DNA from: Blastococcus sp. TML/M2B
GTDB lineage: Bacteria; Actinomycetota; Actinomycetes; Mycobacteriales; Geodermatophilaceae
DNA: 64,000 bases
Reading direction: 5' to 3'
NCBI RefSeq assembly: GCF_016612865.1
Contig: NZ_JAENZZ010000001.1
Location: 868,001 to 932,000, forward strand
Positions within the stretch are counted from its first letter, which is position 1. Each line of letters begins with the position of its first letter. Of the stretch, positions 27,552 through 35,699 are shown one piece after another. The translations under genes were made by a program, and so were the position numbers. The notes beneath the pieces were generated by a model, which saw nothing but the letters and a program-made list of their open reading frames with translations, did not search any database and was not told the DNA's origin.

Positions 27552-27998
27552 TCAGGAGACCTGCAGGGTCAGCAGGACGGTGCCCGCGTCGTGCAGCTCG
27601 ACCTCGAAGACGCCGGGGATGGTCGCGTCGAAGGTGAGCTGGGCCGGCGTCCCGGGCTGCAGGTCGGCGGTCAGGTCGTAGCCGTGCACGTGCGCCTCGT
27701 CGGCGACGTCGCTGGTGATGACGAGGGTGACCTGCTCGCCGACGGGCACCGGCACCCGGCCGGTGTCGCCGCTGAGCTGCCCGCCGGCGACCGTGACCTC
27801 CAGGCGCTGACCGGGCTCCTGCGCCGGCTCCGCCGTCGGCTCCGGGTCCCCGGCCGCCGTCGCGCTCGACGACGTCGGGCTGGTCGTCGTGTCGGACGCC
27901 GTCCCCTCGTCGGTGCCTGCGCAGCCGGTGAGCGGGAGGGCGAGGGCGAGGGCGGACGCCGCGAGGGCGCGGGGCAGCCGGGCAGGACGGATCGTCAC
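27552..27998 (-). CDS. Cupredoxin-like lipoprotein
   Basis: The 148-aa protein has a lipoprotein signal (ALALALPLTGC, lipobox Cys about 26) and a Thr/Ser/Glu/Pro linker. A beta-sandwich follows, like EfeO-type cupredoxins: VPVGEQVTLVITSDVADEAH, HGYDLTADLQPG, ATIPGVFEVELHDAG. Histidines at EAHVHGYDL and ELHDAG could bind copper, but the usual Cys of blue-copper sites is absent. The GTG start has GGAG about ten bases upstream. It is sandwiched between two membrane-protein genes. Confidence 0.7.
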   Translation of the reverse strand: MTIRPARLPRALAASALALALPLTGCAGTDEGTASDTTTSPTSSSATAAGDPEPTAEPAQEPGQRLEVTVAGGQLSGDTGRVPVPVGEQVTLVITSDVADEAHVHGYDLTADLQPGTPAQLTFDATIPGVFEVELHDAGTVLLTLQVS

Positions 27999-28036
27999 GA
28001 GCGGGGGTCTCCGATGCGCGGGGGAGGGGCGGGCGG

Positions 28037-29902
28037 TCAGACGGCCGGGGTGGACGCGCGCGGCGCGTCGGCCGGCTCGTCCGCGGGGGCGTCCGGGAAG
28101 GGCTCGCGGGCCCCCGCCCGGCGGGAGTAGCGCGCCACGCCCCAGGCCATCGCGGCGATGATCGCCAGGGTGCAGACGAGCACGACCAGGTTGGCGACCA
28201 GCCAGACGCCGCCACCGCCGTCCTTCAGCTCGCGCTGCAGGATGTCGATCTCCGGGACCGCCGCGCGGGTCATGCCGTCCTCGGCCGCGATCTCGCCCTC
28301 GCCGATGGCCTCGTCGGCCGGCAGGTAGATGGGGAAGGCGGTCAGGACGCGGCCGTCGTGCACCCGCAGCAGGGTCTTCCAGGTGCCGTGCAGCGGGATC
28401 GGCTCGGTGGTCCGGTACTCGCCCTCGCCGGTGCGCTCCAGGGCGTTGACGACGAGGCCGTCGCCCTGCCACGCGGTGATCTGCACCCACGCCGGGTCGT
28501 CGACGAAGTCGGCGGGGTCCAGCCGGACGGTGATGTCGGCGGTGCGCGGGTCGGACTGCACGTCGGTGATGCCGAAGGTGGCCTCGACGTCGTCGGGGAC
28601 GGTCGCGACCAGACCGTTGGCCACGCACGCGGCCAGCGCGACGAGGCCGGCCAGCACGATCGAGCGCGCCACGGCCGGGCGGGGGAGCTGGCGGCGCAGG
28701 CCCAGCGCGAGCAGTGCGCCCAGCAGACCGCCGGCGACGCCGCCGACGACCGCCATGAGGGTGCCCTCGACCAGGATGTCGCCGTTCCACGACAGCGTCT
28801 GCACCACGTGCGTCCAGCCGGCCTCGGTCGCGTGGCCGATGGTGCCGATGCCGACCCCGGCGACCGCGCCGAACAGGACCGGCCGGCGGGCGGGGGAGAG
28901 GCCGAGGGCGAGCAGCTCGACGACGACCGCCGAGCCCAGGTACAGCGGGAAGGTCGGCGTGATCTCGTCGAAGCCACCGCCCACGACCAGCGCGATCCCG
29001 CTGCGGATGACGAGGAAGAACGCGGCGGCGGCCAGCGCCCCGCCGCGGCCCATGAACAGCCGCGCGGTGACCAGGGCGATGCCCGCGGCACCGGCGATCA
29101 TGAACGGCTCGAGCACCAGCCGGAACTGCGGGACGTCGAAGTCGTACTCGCCCTGGAACACCGACATGCCCAGCAGCAGCCCGCCGGTGGCCGCGGCCTG
29201 GCGGATGAAGCGGGCGGTGCGCCCGGCCTTCACGTCGCCGTCGTCGGTCGAGAGCGTGCCGTGCCCCTCCTGCTCCAGGACGAGCAGACCCACGATGGAC
29301 AGGCCGGCGCCGCCGATGAGCATCAGGTGCGTCGGGCCCCAGAGCGTGACGTCCTGGCCGAAGAGGCGGTGCCAGACGTCGTCGAGGGGGAAGCCCAGCA
29401 GGGCGTAGAAGCCGGCGACGGTGATGAGGATGCCGCCGACCGGGACGTCCCAGCCGCGGACGAACCGGACCGCGGCCGGGCCGGGCTTCTCGTCCAAAGG
29501 CATGGCACAGGCCAGGACGCCGCCGGCGAAGACGCCGAACAGGCCGAAGAGGATGAGGAAGTGCGCGGGGTTGGCCAGCGGTCCCTCGTCGCGGCCCACG
29601 CCGATGTGCAGGGCGATGTCCCAGAGCATGCCCAGCAGCGCCACGAGCAGCGAGATCGTGGTGAGGATGGTCGGGAGTGCCACCCAGGCCGGCACCCCGG
29701 TGGCCGCGCCCAGCTTGTTCCCGACCGTGGTCAGGACCGTCGAGCGGCGGGTGCGGTGCAGCCACACCAGGCCCAGGAGGACGGCGGTCAGCGCCGCCCC
29801 GATGCCGGTGGCGAGGGCGACCTCGCCGAGCGCGGCACCTCCGGCGGGACGTGTCTCAGCGGCGAGCAGCACGCAAACCCCCTCAATCGGTGTAGCGCTC
29901 AT
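28037..29902 (-). CDS. Large polytopic membrane protein with extracytoplasmic domain
   Basis: The 621-aa protein has about twelve hydrophobic spans in the first 400 residues. A soluble beta-rich region follows (about 405-540, with TVRLDPADFVDDPAWV and HGTWKTLLRVHDGRVL), then one last membrane span and an acidic tail. The soluble part resembles the FixH/YtkA-type domains that handle copper, but this is uncertain. The ATG at 29902 was preferred to 29938. It is the first gene of the three-gene cluster and divergent from a MerR regulator across an 81-bp gap. Confidence 0.55.
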   Translation of the reverse strand: MSATPIEGVCVLLAAETRPAGGAALGEVALATGIGAALTAVLLGLVWLHRTRRSTVLTTVGNKLGAATGVPAWVALPTILTTISLLVALLGMLWDIALHIGVGRDEGPLANPAHFLILFGLFGVFAGGVLACAMPLDEKPGPAAVRFVRGWDVPVGGILITVAGFYALLGFPLDDVWHRLFGQDVTLWGPTHLMLIGGAGLSIVGLLVLEQEGHGTLSTDDGDVKAGRTARFIRQAAATGGLLLGMSVFQGEYDFDVPQFRLVLEPFMIAGAAGIALVTARLFMGRGGALAAAAFFLVIRSGIALVVGGGFDEITPTFPLYLGSAVVVELLALGLSPARRPVLFGAVAGVGIGTIGHATEAGWTHVVQTLSWNGDILVEGTLMAVVGGVAGGLLGALLALGLRRQLPRPAVARSIVLAGLVALAACVANGLVATVPDDVEATFGITDVQSDPRTADITVRLDPADFVDDPAWVQITAWQGDGLVVNALERTGEGEYRTTEPIPLHGTWKTLLRVHDGRVLTAFPIYLPADEAIGEGEIAAEDGMTRAAVPEIDILQRELKDGGGGVWLVANLVVLVCTLAIIAAMAWGVARYSRRAGAREPFPDAPADEPADAPRASTPAV

Positions 29903-29983
29903 GAGACATCCACACCGTGACATCGGCAACTGATACATAGAACGAGCGGTTTACCGTGGGGTTGCGCAGGTGAGGAGGTGGGC

Positions 29984-30748
29984 GTGGTCACCCAGGTCGG
30001 GAGTTCGCCGGACGGCGACGACGGCGAGCTGACCGTCGACCAGCTCGCCGCGCGCGCCGGCGTCACCGTGCGCAACCTGCGTGCCTACGCCGCCCGGGGC
30101 CTGCTGCCGCCGCCGCGCATGGTCGGCCGCACCGGGTACTACGGCCGCGAGCACGTCGCCCGGCTGCTGCTCGTGCGCGAGATGCTGGCCGAGGGCTACA
30201 CGCTGGCGATGATCGAGCGGACGCTGAGCTCGGCACCGCCGAGCGGCAGCTCGGCCACGCTGGCCCTGCACCGGGCGCTGCTCGCGCCGTGGCTGCCGCC
30301 GGAGCCGGAGGTCACCACCGGCGCCGACCTGGCCGCACGGGCCGGCGTGCCGCCGAGCCCGGCCGTCGTCGACAGCCTGGTCGGGCTCGGCCTGGTCGAG
30401 CGGATCGACGACGAGCGGCTCCGGGTGCTCGATCCCGCGCTGCTCACCGCCGGCATCCAGGTGCTCGCCCTGGGCGTGCCGATCGAGGCGCTCATCGACG
30501 CGCAGGCGCGGGTGACCGAGCACGTGCGGGAGATCGCCCGCACCTACGTGGGCATGTTCGTCGAGACCCGGTGGCAGGCCTGGGTGGAGGCCGGGGCCCC
30601 GCGGGACCAGGTCGAGGAGATCCGCGCGACCGTCGCCCGGCTCCAGCCGGTGGCGGCACAGGCGCTGCTGGCGGCGTTCCGCACCGAGATGGCCGGCACC
30701 GTCCAGGAGGCGGTGGAGACCGCGCTCAGCCGGCTGGCGGAGGAGTAG
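29984..30748 (+). CDS. MerR-family transcriptional regulator
   Basis: The 254-aa regulator has an N-terminal MerR winged helix (LTVDQLAARAGVTVRNLRAY, then GRTGYYGREHVARLLLVREM) and a long helical effector-binding part without the paired cysteines of metal sensors. The GTG at 29984 was chosen because AGGAGGTG lies just upstream; GTG 29978 overlaps that site. Its divergent position suggests it controls the membrane/cupredoxin cluster. The ligand is unknown. Confidence 0.85.
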   Translation: MVTQVGSSPDGDDGELTVDQLAARAGVTVRNLRAYAARGLLPPPRMVGRTGYYGREHVARLLLVREMLAEGYTLAMIERTLSSAPPSGSSATLALHRALLAPWLPPEPEVTTGADLAARAGVPPSPAVVDSLVGLGLVERIDDERLRVLDPALLTAGIQVLALGVPIEALIDAQARVTEHVREIARTYVGMFVETRWQAWVEAGAPRDQVEEIRATVARLQPVAAQALLAAFRTEMAGTVQEAVETALSRLAEE

Positions 30749-30986
30749 GCCGCCCGGCGCTCCGGCGGTCGCCGTCCGCCGGGTCGCCCAGCGACTCGTG
30801 CCTGCGGGCCTCCTCGGCGGCGTCCGCCTCGGCCTCCTGGGCCGCGAGCCGGCGGTCGCGCACGACGGCACCGACCACGAGGGCCACGAGGATCGCCGCG
30901 GGGACGAAGAAGCCGAGCGTGCCGATGACCGCCAGGCCGTCGGTCGCCAGCACATCCAGGGCAGCGCTCACCCGTCCATGTGACAC
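30726..30986 (-). CDS. Small single-span membrane protein
   Basis: The 86-aa product has one hydrophobic span (TLGFFVPAAILVALVVGAVV, about 23-42) followed by an acidic then arginine/proline-rich cytoplasmic tail. A GTG start at 30986 is taken; a second GTG at 30971 is possible. Its last 23 bp overlap the convergent MerR gene. No family is recognised. Confidence 0.5.
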   Translation of the reverse strand: MSHGRVSAALDVLATDGLAVIGTLGFFVPAAILVALVVGAVVRDRRLAAQEAEADAAEEARRHESLGDPADGDRRSAGRPTPPPAG

Positions 30987-31006
30987 CGGTTGCTGTCAGG
31001 GTGTCA
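30981..31006 (-). promoter_or_regulatory. Long inverted repeat over the start of the 86-aa gene
   Basis: TGACACC (30981-30987) and GGTGTCA (31000-31006) form perfect 7-bp arms around 12 bp. On the minus strand the outer arm includes TTGACA, a good -35. A repressor or MerR-type activator site is inferred. Confidence 0.45.
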
Positions 31007-31017
31007 AACGGAGGCGG

Positions 31018-31953
31018 TCAGTCGCTGGTGCGGCCCTCGCGCCAGTAGCCCATGAAGGCGACCGAGCGGCGGTCGACGCCGACGGTCTGCACCAGGTGAC
31101 GGCGCAGCGCCTTCACCACGCCCGCCTCGCCGGCCAGCCACGCGTAGACCCCGGACGAGCCGGCGGGGGCCGTCAGCTCGGTCGGCACCTCCCAGAGGAT
31201 GCCGCTGTCGACGTCGACGTCCTCGAGCGCCACGGCGGGGGAGGGGGCGAGGTCGTCGGCGAGGTCGGCCACCGCGTCCGCGACCGCCGCGGTGAGCAGC
31301 GCCCCACGGGGTGCGGGGGCGCCGGCACCGGTGGCGCGGGGCAGCCAGGTGACCTCGACGCCGTCGGGGGCGGCGACGTTCAGGGCGTCCCCGGCCTCGG
31401 GCACCTCGAGCAGGACGCGGGCGCGCTGCCCGGCGGGCAGGGACTCCACGATCGCGCAGATCGCCGGCACCGCGGTCTCGTCACCCGCCACGAGCAGGCA
31501 GGACGCATCGACCGGCGGGTGCCACTCGAAGCCGCCGGTCGGGCCGGGGAAGCGGGCGTTGGGGCCGATGAGCACGACCTCGTCGCCGGGGGCCGCGGAC
31601 TCGGCCCAGGCCGACGCGGGGCCGGTCGCGCCGTGCAGCACGAAGTCGACGTCGATCTCGCGCAGCTCGGGGCGCAGGGCGCGGATCGTGTAGGTGCGCA
31701 GCGGCATCCGCCGGTCCTCCGGCTGCGCGCGCCAGGCGCCGTACCAGTCGGGGTCGGCCGGGCAGTCGTCGATGCCGCGGCCGGGCAGCGGCAGCATGAC
31801 CTTGATCCGCTGGTCGTAGCCGTTGGTGCTGAACTCGTCGAGGTCGGCGCCGGTGAAGGTCACGCGCAGGAAGGTCGGGCTCAGCCGCACGAGGCGGGCC
31901 ACCTGCACGGCGAAGGGCCGGTACACCGGGATCTGCACTGTCTCGACGGTCAT
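31018..31953 (-). CDS. Siderophore-interacting FAD-binding reductase (SIP/ViuB family)
   Basis: The 311-aa protein has the SIP layout: an N-terminal FAD-binding barrel with RTYTIRALRPE and HGATGPASAWA, then an NAD(P)H-type domain (LLVAGDETAVPAICAIVE) and a C-terminal VYAWLAGEAGVVKALRRHL. It reduces ferric siderophores in the cytoplasm to release iron. It is divergent from a siderophore-binding lipoprotein, with an iron box between them, so both should be induced when iron is low. The ATG has GGGAGAGG upstream. Confidence 0.93.
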   Translation of the reverse strand: MTVETVQIPVYRPFAVQVARLVRLSPTFLRVTFTGADLDEFSTNGYDQRIKVMLPLPGRGIDDCPADPDWYGAWRAQPEDRRMPLRTYTIRALRPELREIDVDFVLHGATGPASAWAESAAPGDEVVLIGPNARFPGPTGGFEWHPPVDASCLLVAGDETAVPAICAIVESLPAGQRARVLLEVPEAGDALNVAAPDGVEVTWLPRATGAGAPAPRGALLTAAVADAVADLADDLAPSPAVALEDVDVDSGILWEVPTELTAPAGSSGVYAWLAGEAGVVKALRRHLVQTVGVDRRSVAFMGYWREGRTSD

Positions 31954-31994
31954 GCGGTCCTCTCCCGGTGCGGGCAGGTGGGGCGGTGCGGAGA

Positions 31995-32010
31995 TTAGGC
32001 TAGCCTCACC
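31995..32010. promoter_or_regulatory. IdeR/DtxR-type iron box
   Basis: TTAGGCTAGCCTCACC closely matches the DtxR-family consensus TTAGGTTAGCCTAACC. It sits 42 bp upstream of the siderophore reductase and 88 bp upstream of the binding protein, fitting iron-dependent repression of both. Confidence 0.85.
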
Positions 32011-32097
32011 TGGCTTCGCTCCGGAGTCTTGCACACGCGGGCGGAGCGATCCAGAGGCACGCGCGATCGATGTGCGTGCGCATCCACGAGGAGAACC

Positions 32098-33054
32098 ATG
32101 AGACGCCCCGCCCTGTCCGCGACCGGAGCCGTCCTGGCCGTCGCCCTGCTGCTCACCGGCTGCGGGAGCGACGACGAGCCGGACGCCGGCACCGCCACCG
32201 GCACGACCGAGGACGACGCCTTCCCGCGGACCGTCGAGCACGCGATGGGCAGCACCGAGATCCCCGAGCGGCCCGAGCGCGTCGTCGTCCTCGACACCGG
32301 CGAGCTGGACTCGGCGCTCTCGCTCGGCGTCACGCCGGTCGGCGCCGTCACCACCGCGGTCTCCGACGGCTTCCTGAGCTACCTGGCCGACGACGCCGAG
32401 GGCGTCGAGGTGGTCGGCACCATCGCCGAGCCCGACCTCGAGGCGATCGCCGCAGCCGAGCCGGACCTCATCCTGTCCAACAAGGTGCGCCACGAGGCGC
32501 TCTACGACCAGCTCTCGCAGATCGCCCCGACCGTCTTCGCCGAGGAGGTCGGTGTCGTCTGGAAGGAGAACTTCGAGCTCGCCGCCGAGGCGCTCGGGCT
32601 CGAGGACGAGGCCGCCGACGTGCTCGACGAGTACCGCGCCGAGGCCGCGGCGCTGGGCGACGCGGTCGGCGAACCGGCGCCGACCATCGGCGCCGTGCGC
32701 TTCGTCGGCGGGGGCGCGATCCGCGTCTACACGCCCGAGTCGTTCCTCGGGTCGGTGCTGGCGGACGCGGGTCTCGGACTGCTGGCGCTGCCGACCGAGC
32801 GCACGCCCACCTTCGCCGAGGTCAGCCCCGAGCTGATCACCTCGGTGGACGCCGACGTCGTCCTGCACTCCTCCTACGGCGCCCCGGACGAGTCCGGCGA
32901 GGCCGACGTGGTCGCCGGGCCGCTGTGGCCGCTGCTGCCCGCCGTCGCCGCGGACCGGGCCCACGCCGTCGACGACGACGTGTTCTTCACCGGCATCGGG
33001 CTGACCGCCGCGCGGCTCCAGCTGGAGCGGCTCACCGAGCTGCTCGCCGGCTGA
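32098..33054 (+). CDS. Iron-siderophore ABC transporter substrate-binding lipoprotein
   Basis: The 318-aa lipoprotein has a signal with LLLTGC (Cys22) and the FecB/FepB-type helical-backbone binding fold (PERVVVLDTGELDSALSLG, EPDLEAIAAAEPDLILSN, ending with the TAARLQLERLTELLA helix). It binds a ferric siderophore outside the membrane. The matching permease and ATPase are not in the window. GAGGAG precedes the ATG, an iron box lies upstream, and a strong hairpin follows the stop. Confidence 0.93.
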   Translation: MRRPALSATGAVLAVALLLTGCGSDDEPDAGTATGTTEDDAFPRTVEHAMGSTEIPERPERVVVLDTGELDSALSLGVTPVGAVTTAVSDGFLSYLADDAEGVEVVGTIAEPDLEAIAAAEPDLILSNKVRHEALYDQLSQIAPTVFAEEVGVVWKENFELAAEALGLEDEAADVLDEYRAEAAALGDAVGEPAPTIGAVRFVGGGAIRVYTPESFLGSVLADAGLGLLALPTERTPTFAEVSPELITSVDADVVLHSSYGAPDESGEADVVAGPLWPLLPAVAADRAHAVDDDVFFTGIGLTAARLQLERLTELLAG

Positions 33055-33072
33055 ACCACCTCGAACGGCACG

Positions 33073-33103
33073 AGGGCCGCTCCCCGGATCGGGGAGCGGC
33101 CCT
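33073..33103. terminator. Bidirectional terminator hairpin
   Basis: A perfect 14-bp stem (AGGGCCGCTCCCCG / CGGGGAGCGGCCCT) with a three-base loop lies between the convergent siderophore-binding and bacterioferritin genes. Confidence 0.85.
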
Positions 33104-33120
33104 CTGCGCGTGCGGTGCCG

Positions 33121-33603
33121 CTAGGGCGTCTCGGTGGAGATCTGCGCGGCCAGGTACTGGGCCGCGCCGACCCGCTCGATGGCGCCGAGCTGGGCCTCGA
33201 ACCAGTCGGCGTGCTTCTCCTCGTCGCGCACCATCTCCTCGAAGACGGCGGCGGTGCCGTGGTCGCCGAGCTCGTGGCACTCCTTGGCCGAGGCGTTGAA
33301 CTGGGCCACGGCGGCCTTCTCGCTGTCGAGGGCCAGGACGAGCATCTCCTCGGCGGTCTCGCCGACCCGGATCGACCCGAGGCGCTGCAGGTTCGGGTGG
33401 CCGTCGAACAGCAGGACGCGCTGGATGAGGTCGTCGGCGTCGCGCATCTCGTCGATGGACAGGTCGTAGAAGACCTTGCCCAGCTTCGGGAGGCCCCAGG
33501 CGTCCAGCATGCGGGCGTTGAGGAAGTACGTGTTGGTGACGGTGAGCTCGAAGGTCAACGCATCGTTGAGCAGTTCGACCACTCGGGGACTAACGGGTTG
33601 CAC
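33121..33603 (-). CDS. bfr: Bacterioferritin
   Basis: The 160-aa iron-storage protein forms 24-mers. It has the Bfr segments DALTFELTVTNTYFLNAR, the haem-ligand Met53, and ferroxidase ligands E19, E52, E95, E128 and H131. The position equivalent to the sixth ligand (His54 of the E. coli protein) is Asp55 here, in DEMRDADDL. The GTG start has GGGAG six bases upstream and overlaps the bfd stop by 14 bp, so the ferredoxin that mobilises the iron is co-translated. An iron box lies upstream of bfd. Confidence 0.93.
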   Translation of the reverse strand: MQPVSPRVVELLNDALTFELTVTNTYFLNARMLDAWGLPKLGKVFYDLSIDEMRDADDLIQRVLLFDGHPNLQRLGSIRVGETAEEMLVLALDSEKAAVAQFNASAKECHELGDHGTAAVFEEMVRDEEKHADWFEAQLGAIERVGAAQYLAAQISTETP

Positions 33604-33796
33604 CTGCGGCTCCCAGCTGTCGCTCGGTCATGACCGGGCAATGCTGGCACACGAGTTCGCGCATGGTGTCCACGCAGCCGCCGCACGTGCGGCCGGCCCC
33701 GGTGTCCCGGGCGACGTCGGCGATGCAGCGGGCGCCGTTGGCGATGGACTCGATGATGTCGCGGTCGCTCACCACGTTGCAGTGGCACACGTACAT
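33590..33796 (-). CDS. bfd: Bacterioferritin-associated ferredoxin (2Fe-2S)
   Basis: The 68-aa product starts MYVCHCNVVSDRDI and holds four cysteines, C4, C6, C38 and C41 (C-x-C and C-x-x-C), the Bfd [2Fe-2S] site. It donates electrons to bacterioferritin to release stored iron. The ATG at 33796 gives the usual family N-terminus; an in-frame GTG at 33856 would add 20 proline/arginine-rich residues and begin only eight bases from the iron box. Confidence 0.9.
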   Translation of the reverse strand: MYVCHCNVVSDRDIIESIANGARCIADVARDTGAGRTCGGCVDTMRELVCQHCPVMTERQLGAAGATR

Positions 33797-33863
33797 GCGC
33801 GGGTTCGGCCTATCCGGGAGGCGGCGGGGATCGTTGCCGCGACCGGGGTCGGGCACTGTGGCG

Positions 33864-33880
33864 CAGGTTAGCCTTACCTG
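33864..33880 (-). promoter_or_regulatory. IdeR/DtxR-type iron box upstream of bfd-bfr
   Basis: CAGGTTAGCCTTACCTG is a strong iron-box match, near palindromic. It lies 68 bp upstream of the bfd ATG and 57 bp before the divergent PEP-mutase-like gene. IdeR represses or activates bacterioferritin depending on species, so the sign is not predicted. Confidence 0.8.
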
Positions 33881-33936
33881 ACCGGCCTGCGCCAGTGCCG
33901 CTGGTCAGGGCGGCGCGCGCTGGCTAGGTTCGGCCC

Positions 33937-34719
33937 GTGCCCGACCTCGCCGCCCGCGCCCGCGCCCTGCTGGAGCTGCACACCGCCCCCGAGGTGCTCG
34001 TCCTCGCCAACGTGTGGGACGTCGTCTCGGCGCGGGTGGTCGCCGGAACCGACGGCATCCGCGCGCTGGCCACCGCCAGCCACTCGATCGCGGCCACCTT
34101 CGGCTACGAGGACGGCGAGCGGATCCCGCTGGACCTGCACCTGGACATGGTCGCCCGCATCGCCGCGGCCGTGGACCTGCCGGTCTCCATGGACATGGAG
34201 GCCGGCTACGGCGACGCCGGTGAGACCGCCCGTCGGGCCATCGCCGCGGGCGTGGTCGGCGGCAACCTCGAGGACGCGATGCGGCCGCTGGACGAGGCCG
34301 TGGCCGCGGTCGAGGCGGTGCTGGCCGCCGGCCGCGACGCGGGGATCGGGTTCGTCCTCAACGCCCGCACCGACGCCGTCCTGCGGGCGGCCGCCGGGGC
34401 CGACCGCAGGGAGGTGCTCACCGAGGCGGTGCGCCGCGGGCGGGCCTACCTCGCGGCCGGGGCGCCGTGCGTGTTCGTCCCCGGCGTCGTCGCCCACGAG
34501 GAGATCGCCGTGCTGGCCGAGGCGTTCGGGCCCGGCCGGCTGAGCGTCATCGCCGTCCCCGGCCGGTCGCCGTCGGTGCGCGAGCTGCAGGAGCTCGGCG
34601 TCGCCCGCGTCTCCGCCGGGCCGAACACCCAGCGGGTGGCGCTCACCGCGCTGCAGGACGCGACCGCCGCGCTGGTGGCCGGTGGCGAGCTGCCACCGAC
34701 GACGCGGACGCTCACCTAG
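33937..34719 (+). CDS. Isocitrate lyase/PEP mutase superfamily protein
   Basis: The 260-aa protein is a TIM barrel of the ICL/PEPM family: LANVWDVVSARVV, then SMDMEAGYGD (metal-binding acidic cluster), GGNLED, LNARTDAVL and a VAHEEIAVLAEAF segment. The lyase KKCGH active-site motif is absent, so it is closer to the oxaloacetase/2-methylisocitrate-lyase-like group of unknown substrate. GTG start. It is probably a single-gene unit. Confidence 0.85.
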   Translation: MPDLAARARALLELHTAPEVLVLANVWDVVSARVVAGTDGIRALATASHSIAATFGYEDGERIPLDLHLDMVARIAAAVDLPVSMDMEAGYGDAGETARRAIAAGVVGGNLEDAMRPLDEAVAAVEAVLAAGRDAGIGFVLNARTDAVLRAAAGADRREVLTEAVRRGRAYLAAGAPCVFVPGVVAHEEIAVLAEAFGPGRLSVIAVPGRSPSVRELQELGVARVSAGPNTQRVALTALQDATAALVAGGELPPTTRTLT

Positions 34720-34735
34720 CGAGGCGCCGCGACGG

Positions 34736-35470
34736 TCACCGGACGCCGAGCAGGTGCCGGGCCGCGGCGGCGTGGGCGACCCAGGAGTAGCGACCCACGG
34801 TCGCGGCCTCGGTGCTGCTGGTGCCGCCGACCAGGGTCACGCCGGCGGCGGCGAGGTGCAGCACCACGCGGGGGCCGGGGCAGCGCCACTTCTCGTTGAC
34901 CTCGACCGTCGTCCCGGTGCGGAGGGCCGCGGCGGCGATCGCGGCGAGGTGGTCGTCGGTCAACGCGCTCTCGTGCAGCCCGATCCGCGGCAGCAGCGAG
35001 AACAGGTGCGCTAGCTGGGGGCGGTCCACCGTCGACATCGCCCGGACGGTGGCGGTCACGAGGACGTCGAGCACGTCCTGCGGGTGCAGCCCCCGCTCGA
35101 TCTCGGCCACGGTCCGGGCCGGGCTCCACGGGCCGTCGGGCCCGGGGAACCGGTGGGCGGCGATGAGCACGCGGTCCACCCCACCGGCGCCGGCGACGAG
35201 GTCGGCGGGGACGTCGAGCCGGCCGGAGGCGTCGAGGATCGTGGCCTCCACGCCGGTGAGCACCTCCAGGCCGGGGATCCGCGGCAGGGCGGCGACCCGG
35301 GCCAGGAAGTCCGGCACCTGCGTGCTCGAGGTGTGGACGGGGTCGACCAGGCGGATGCTCTCGAGCCCGGCCCGGCGGGCGGCGGCCACGGAGGCCCAGG
35401 TGCTGCCCGCGGCGCCGCCGGACCCCGTGCAGTGCACGTGGTGGTCGGTGCGGACCAGTTCGACGGTCAT
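34736..35470 (-). CDS. PHP-domain metal-dependent hydrolase
   Basis: The 244-aa product opens with RTDHHVHCTG (H11-x-H13), the first PHP metal motif. It continues as an alpha/beta barrel with EVLTGVEATI, LIAAHRFPGPDGPW and EVNEKWRCP. Such proteins are phosphoesterases or amidohydrolases acting on small molecules; the substrate is unknown. The ATG has GGAGAGG upstream. It is convergent with the PEP-mutase-like gene, with a 16-bp gap. Confidence 0.8.
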   Translation of the reverse strand: MTVELVRTDHHVHCTGSGGAAGSTWASVAAARRAGLESIRLVDPVHTSSTQVPDFLARVAALPRIPGLEVLTGVEATILDASGRLDVPADLVAGAGGVDRVLIAAHRFPGPDGPWSPARTVAEIERGLHPQDVLDVLVTATVRAMSTVDRPQLAHLFSLLPRIGLHESALTDDHLAAIAAAALRTGTTVEVNEKWRCPGPRVVLHLAAAGVTLVGGTSSTEAATVGRYSWVAHAAAARHLLGVR

Positions 35471-35699
35471 CGTGCCTCTCCGGGTGCGCCGTGTGCTGCG
35501 ACCACGACGGCCGCGCCCTCCACCTCGCAACGGCCGGGCCGGGGGTGGAGCTGAGGAGGCGGTGGTCGCCCCCCACCCCTCCGGGGGAGTGGACGTCGGG
35601 AAGCGGGGCCGGGCTCAAGCAACCCGGCGCGCCCGCCGATCACAGGGGCGGGAAGCGGACCGCCGGGTCCGCGAGATCGTCATCGGAGGGAGGTCGGTC

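Noticed and set aside
28358-29920. A 520-aa plus-strand frame opposite the large membrane protein
   Set aside because: Low-complexity Glu/Gln/Arg/Asp text without motifs; it mirrors the membrane gene on the minus strand.
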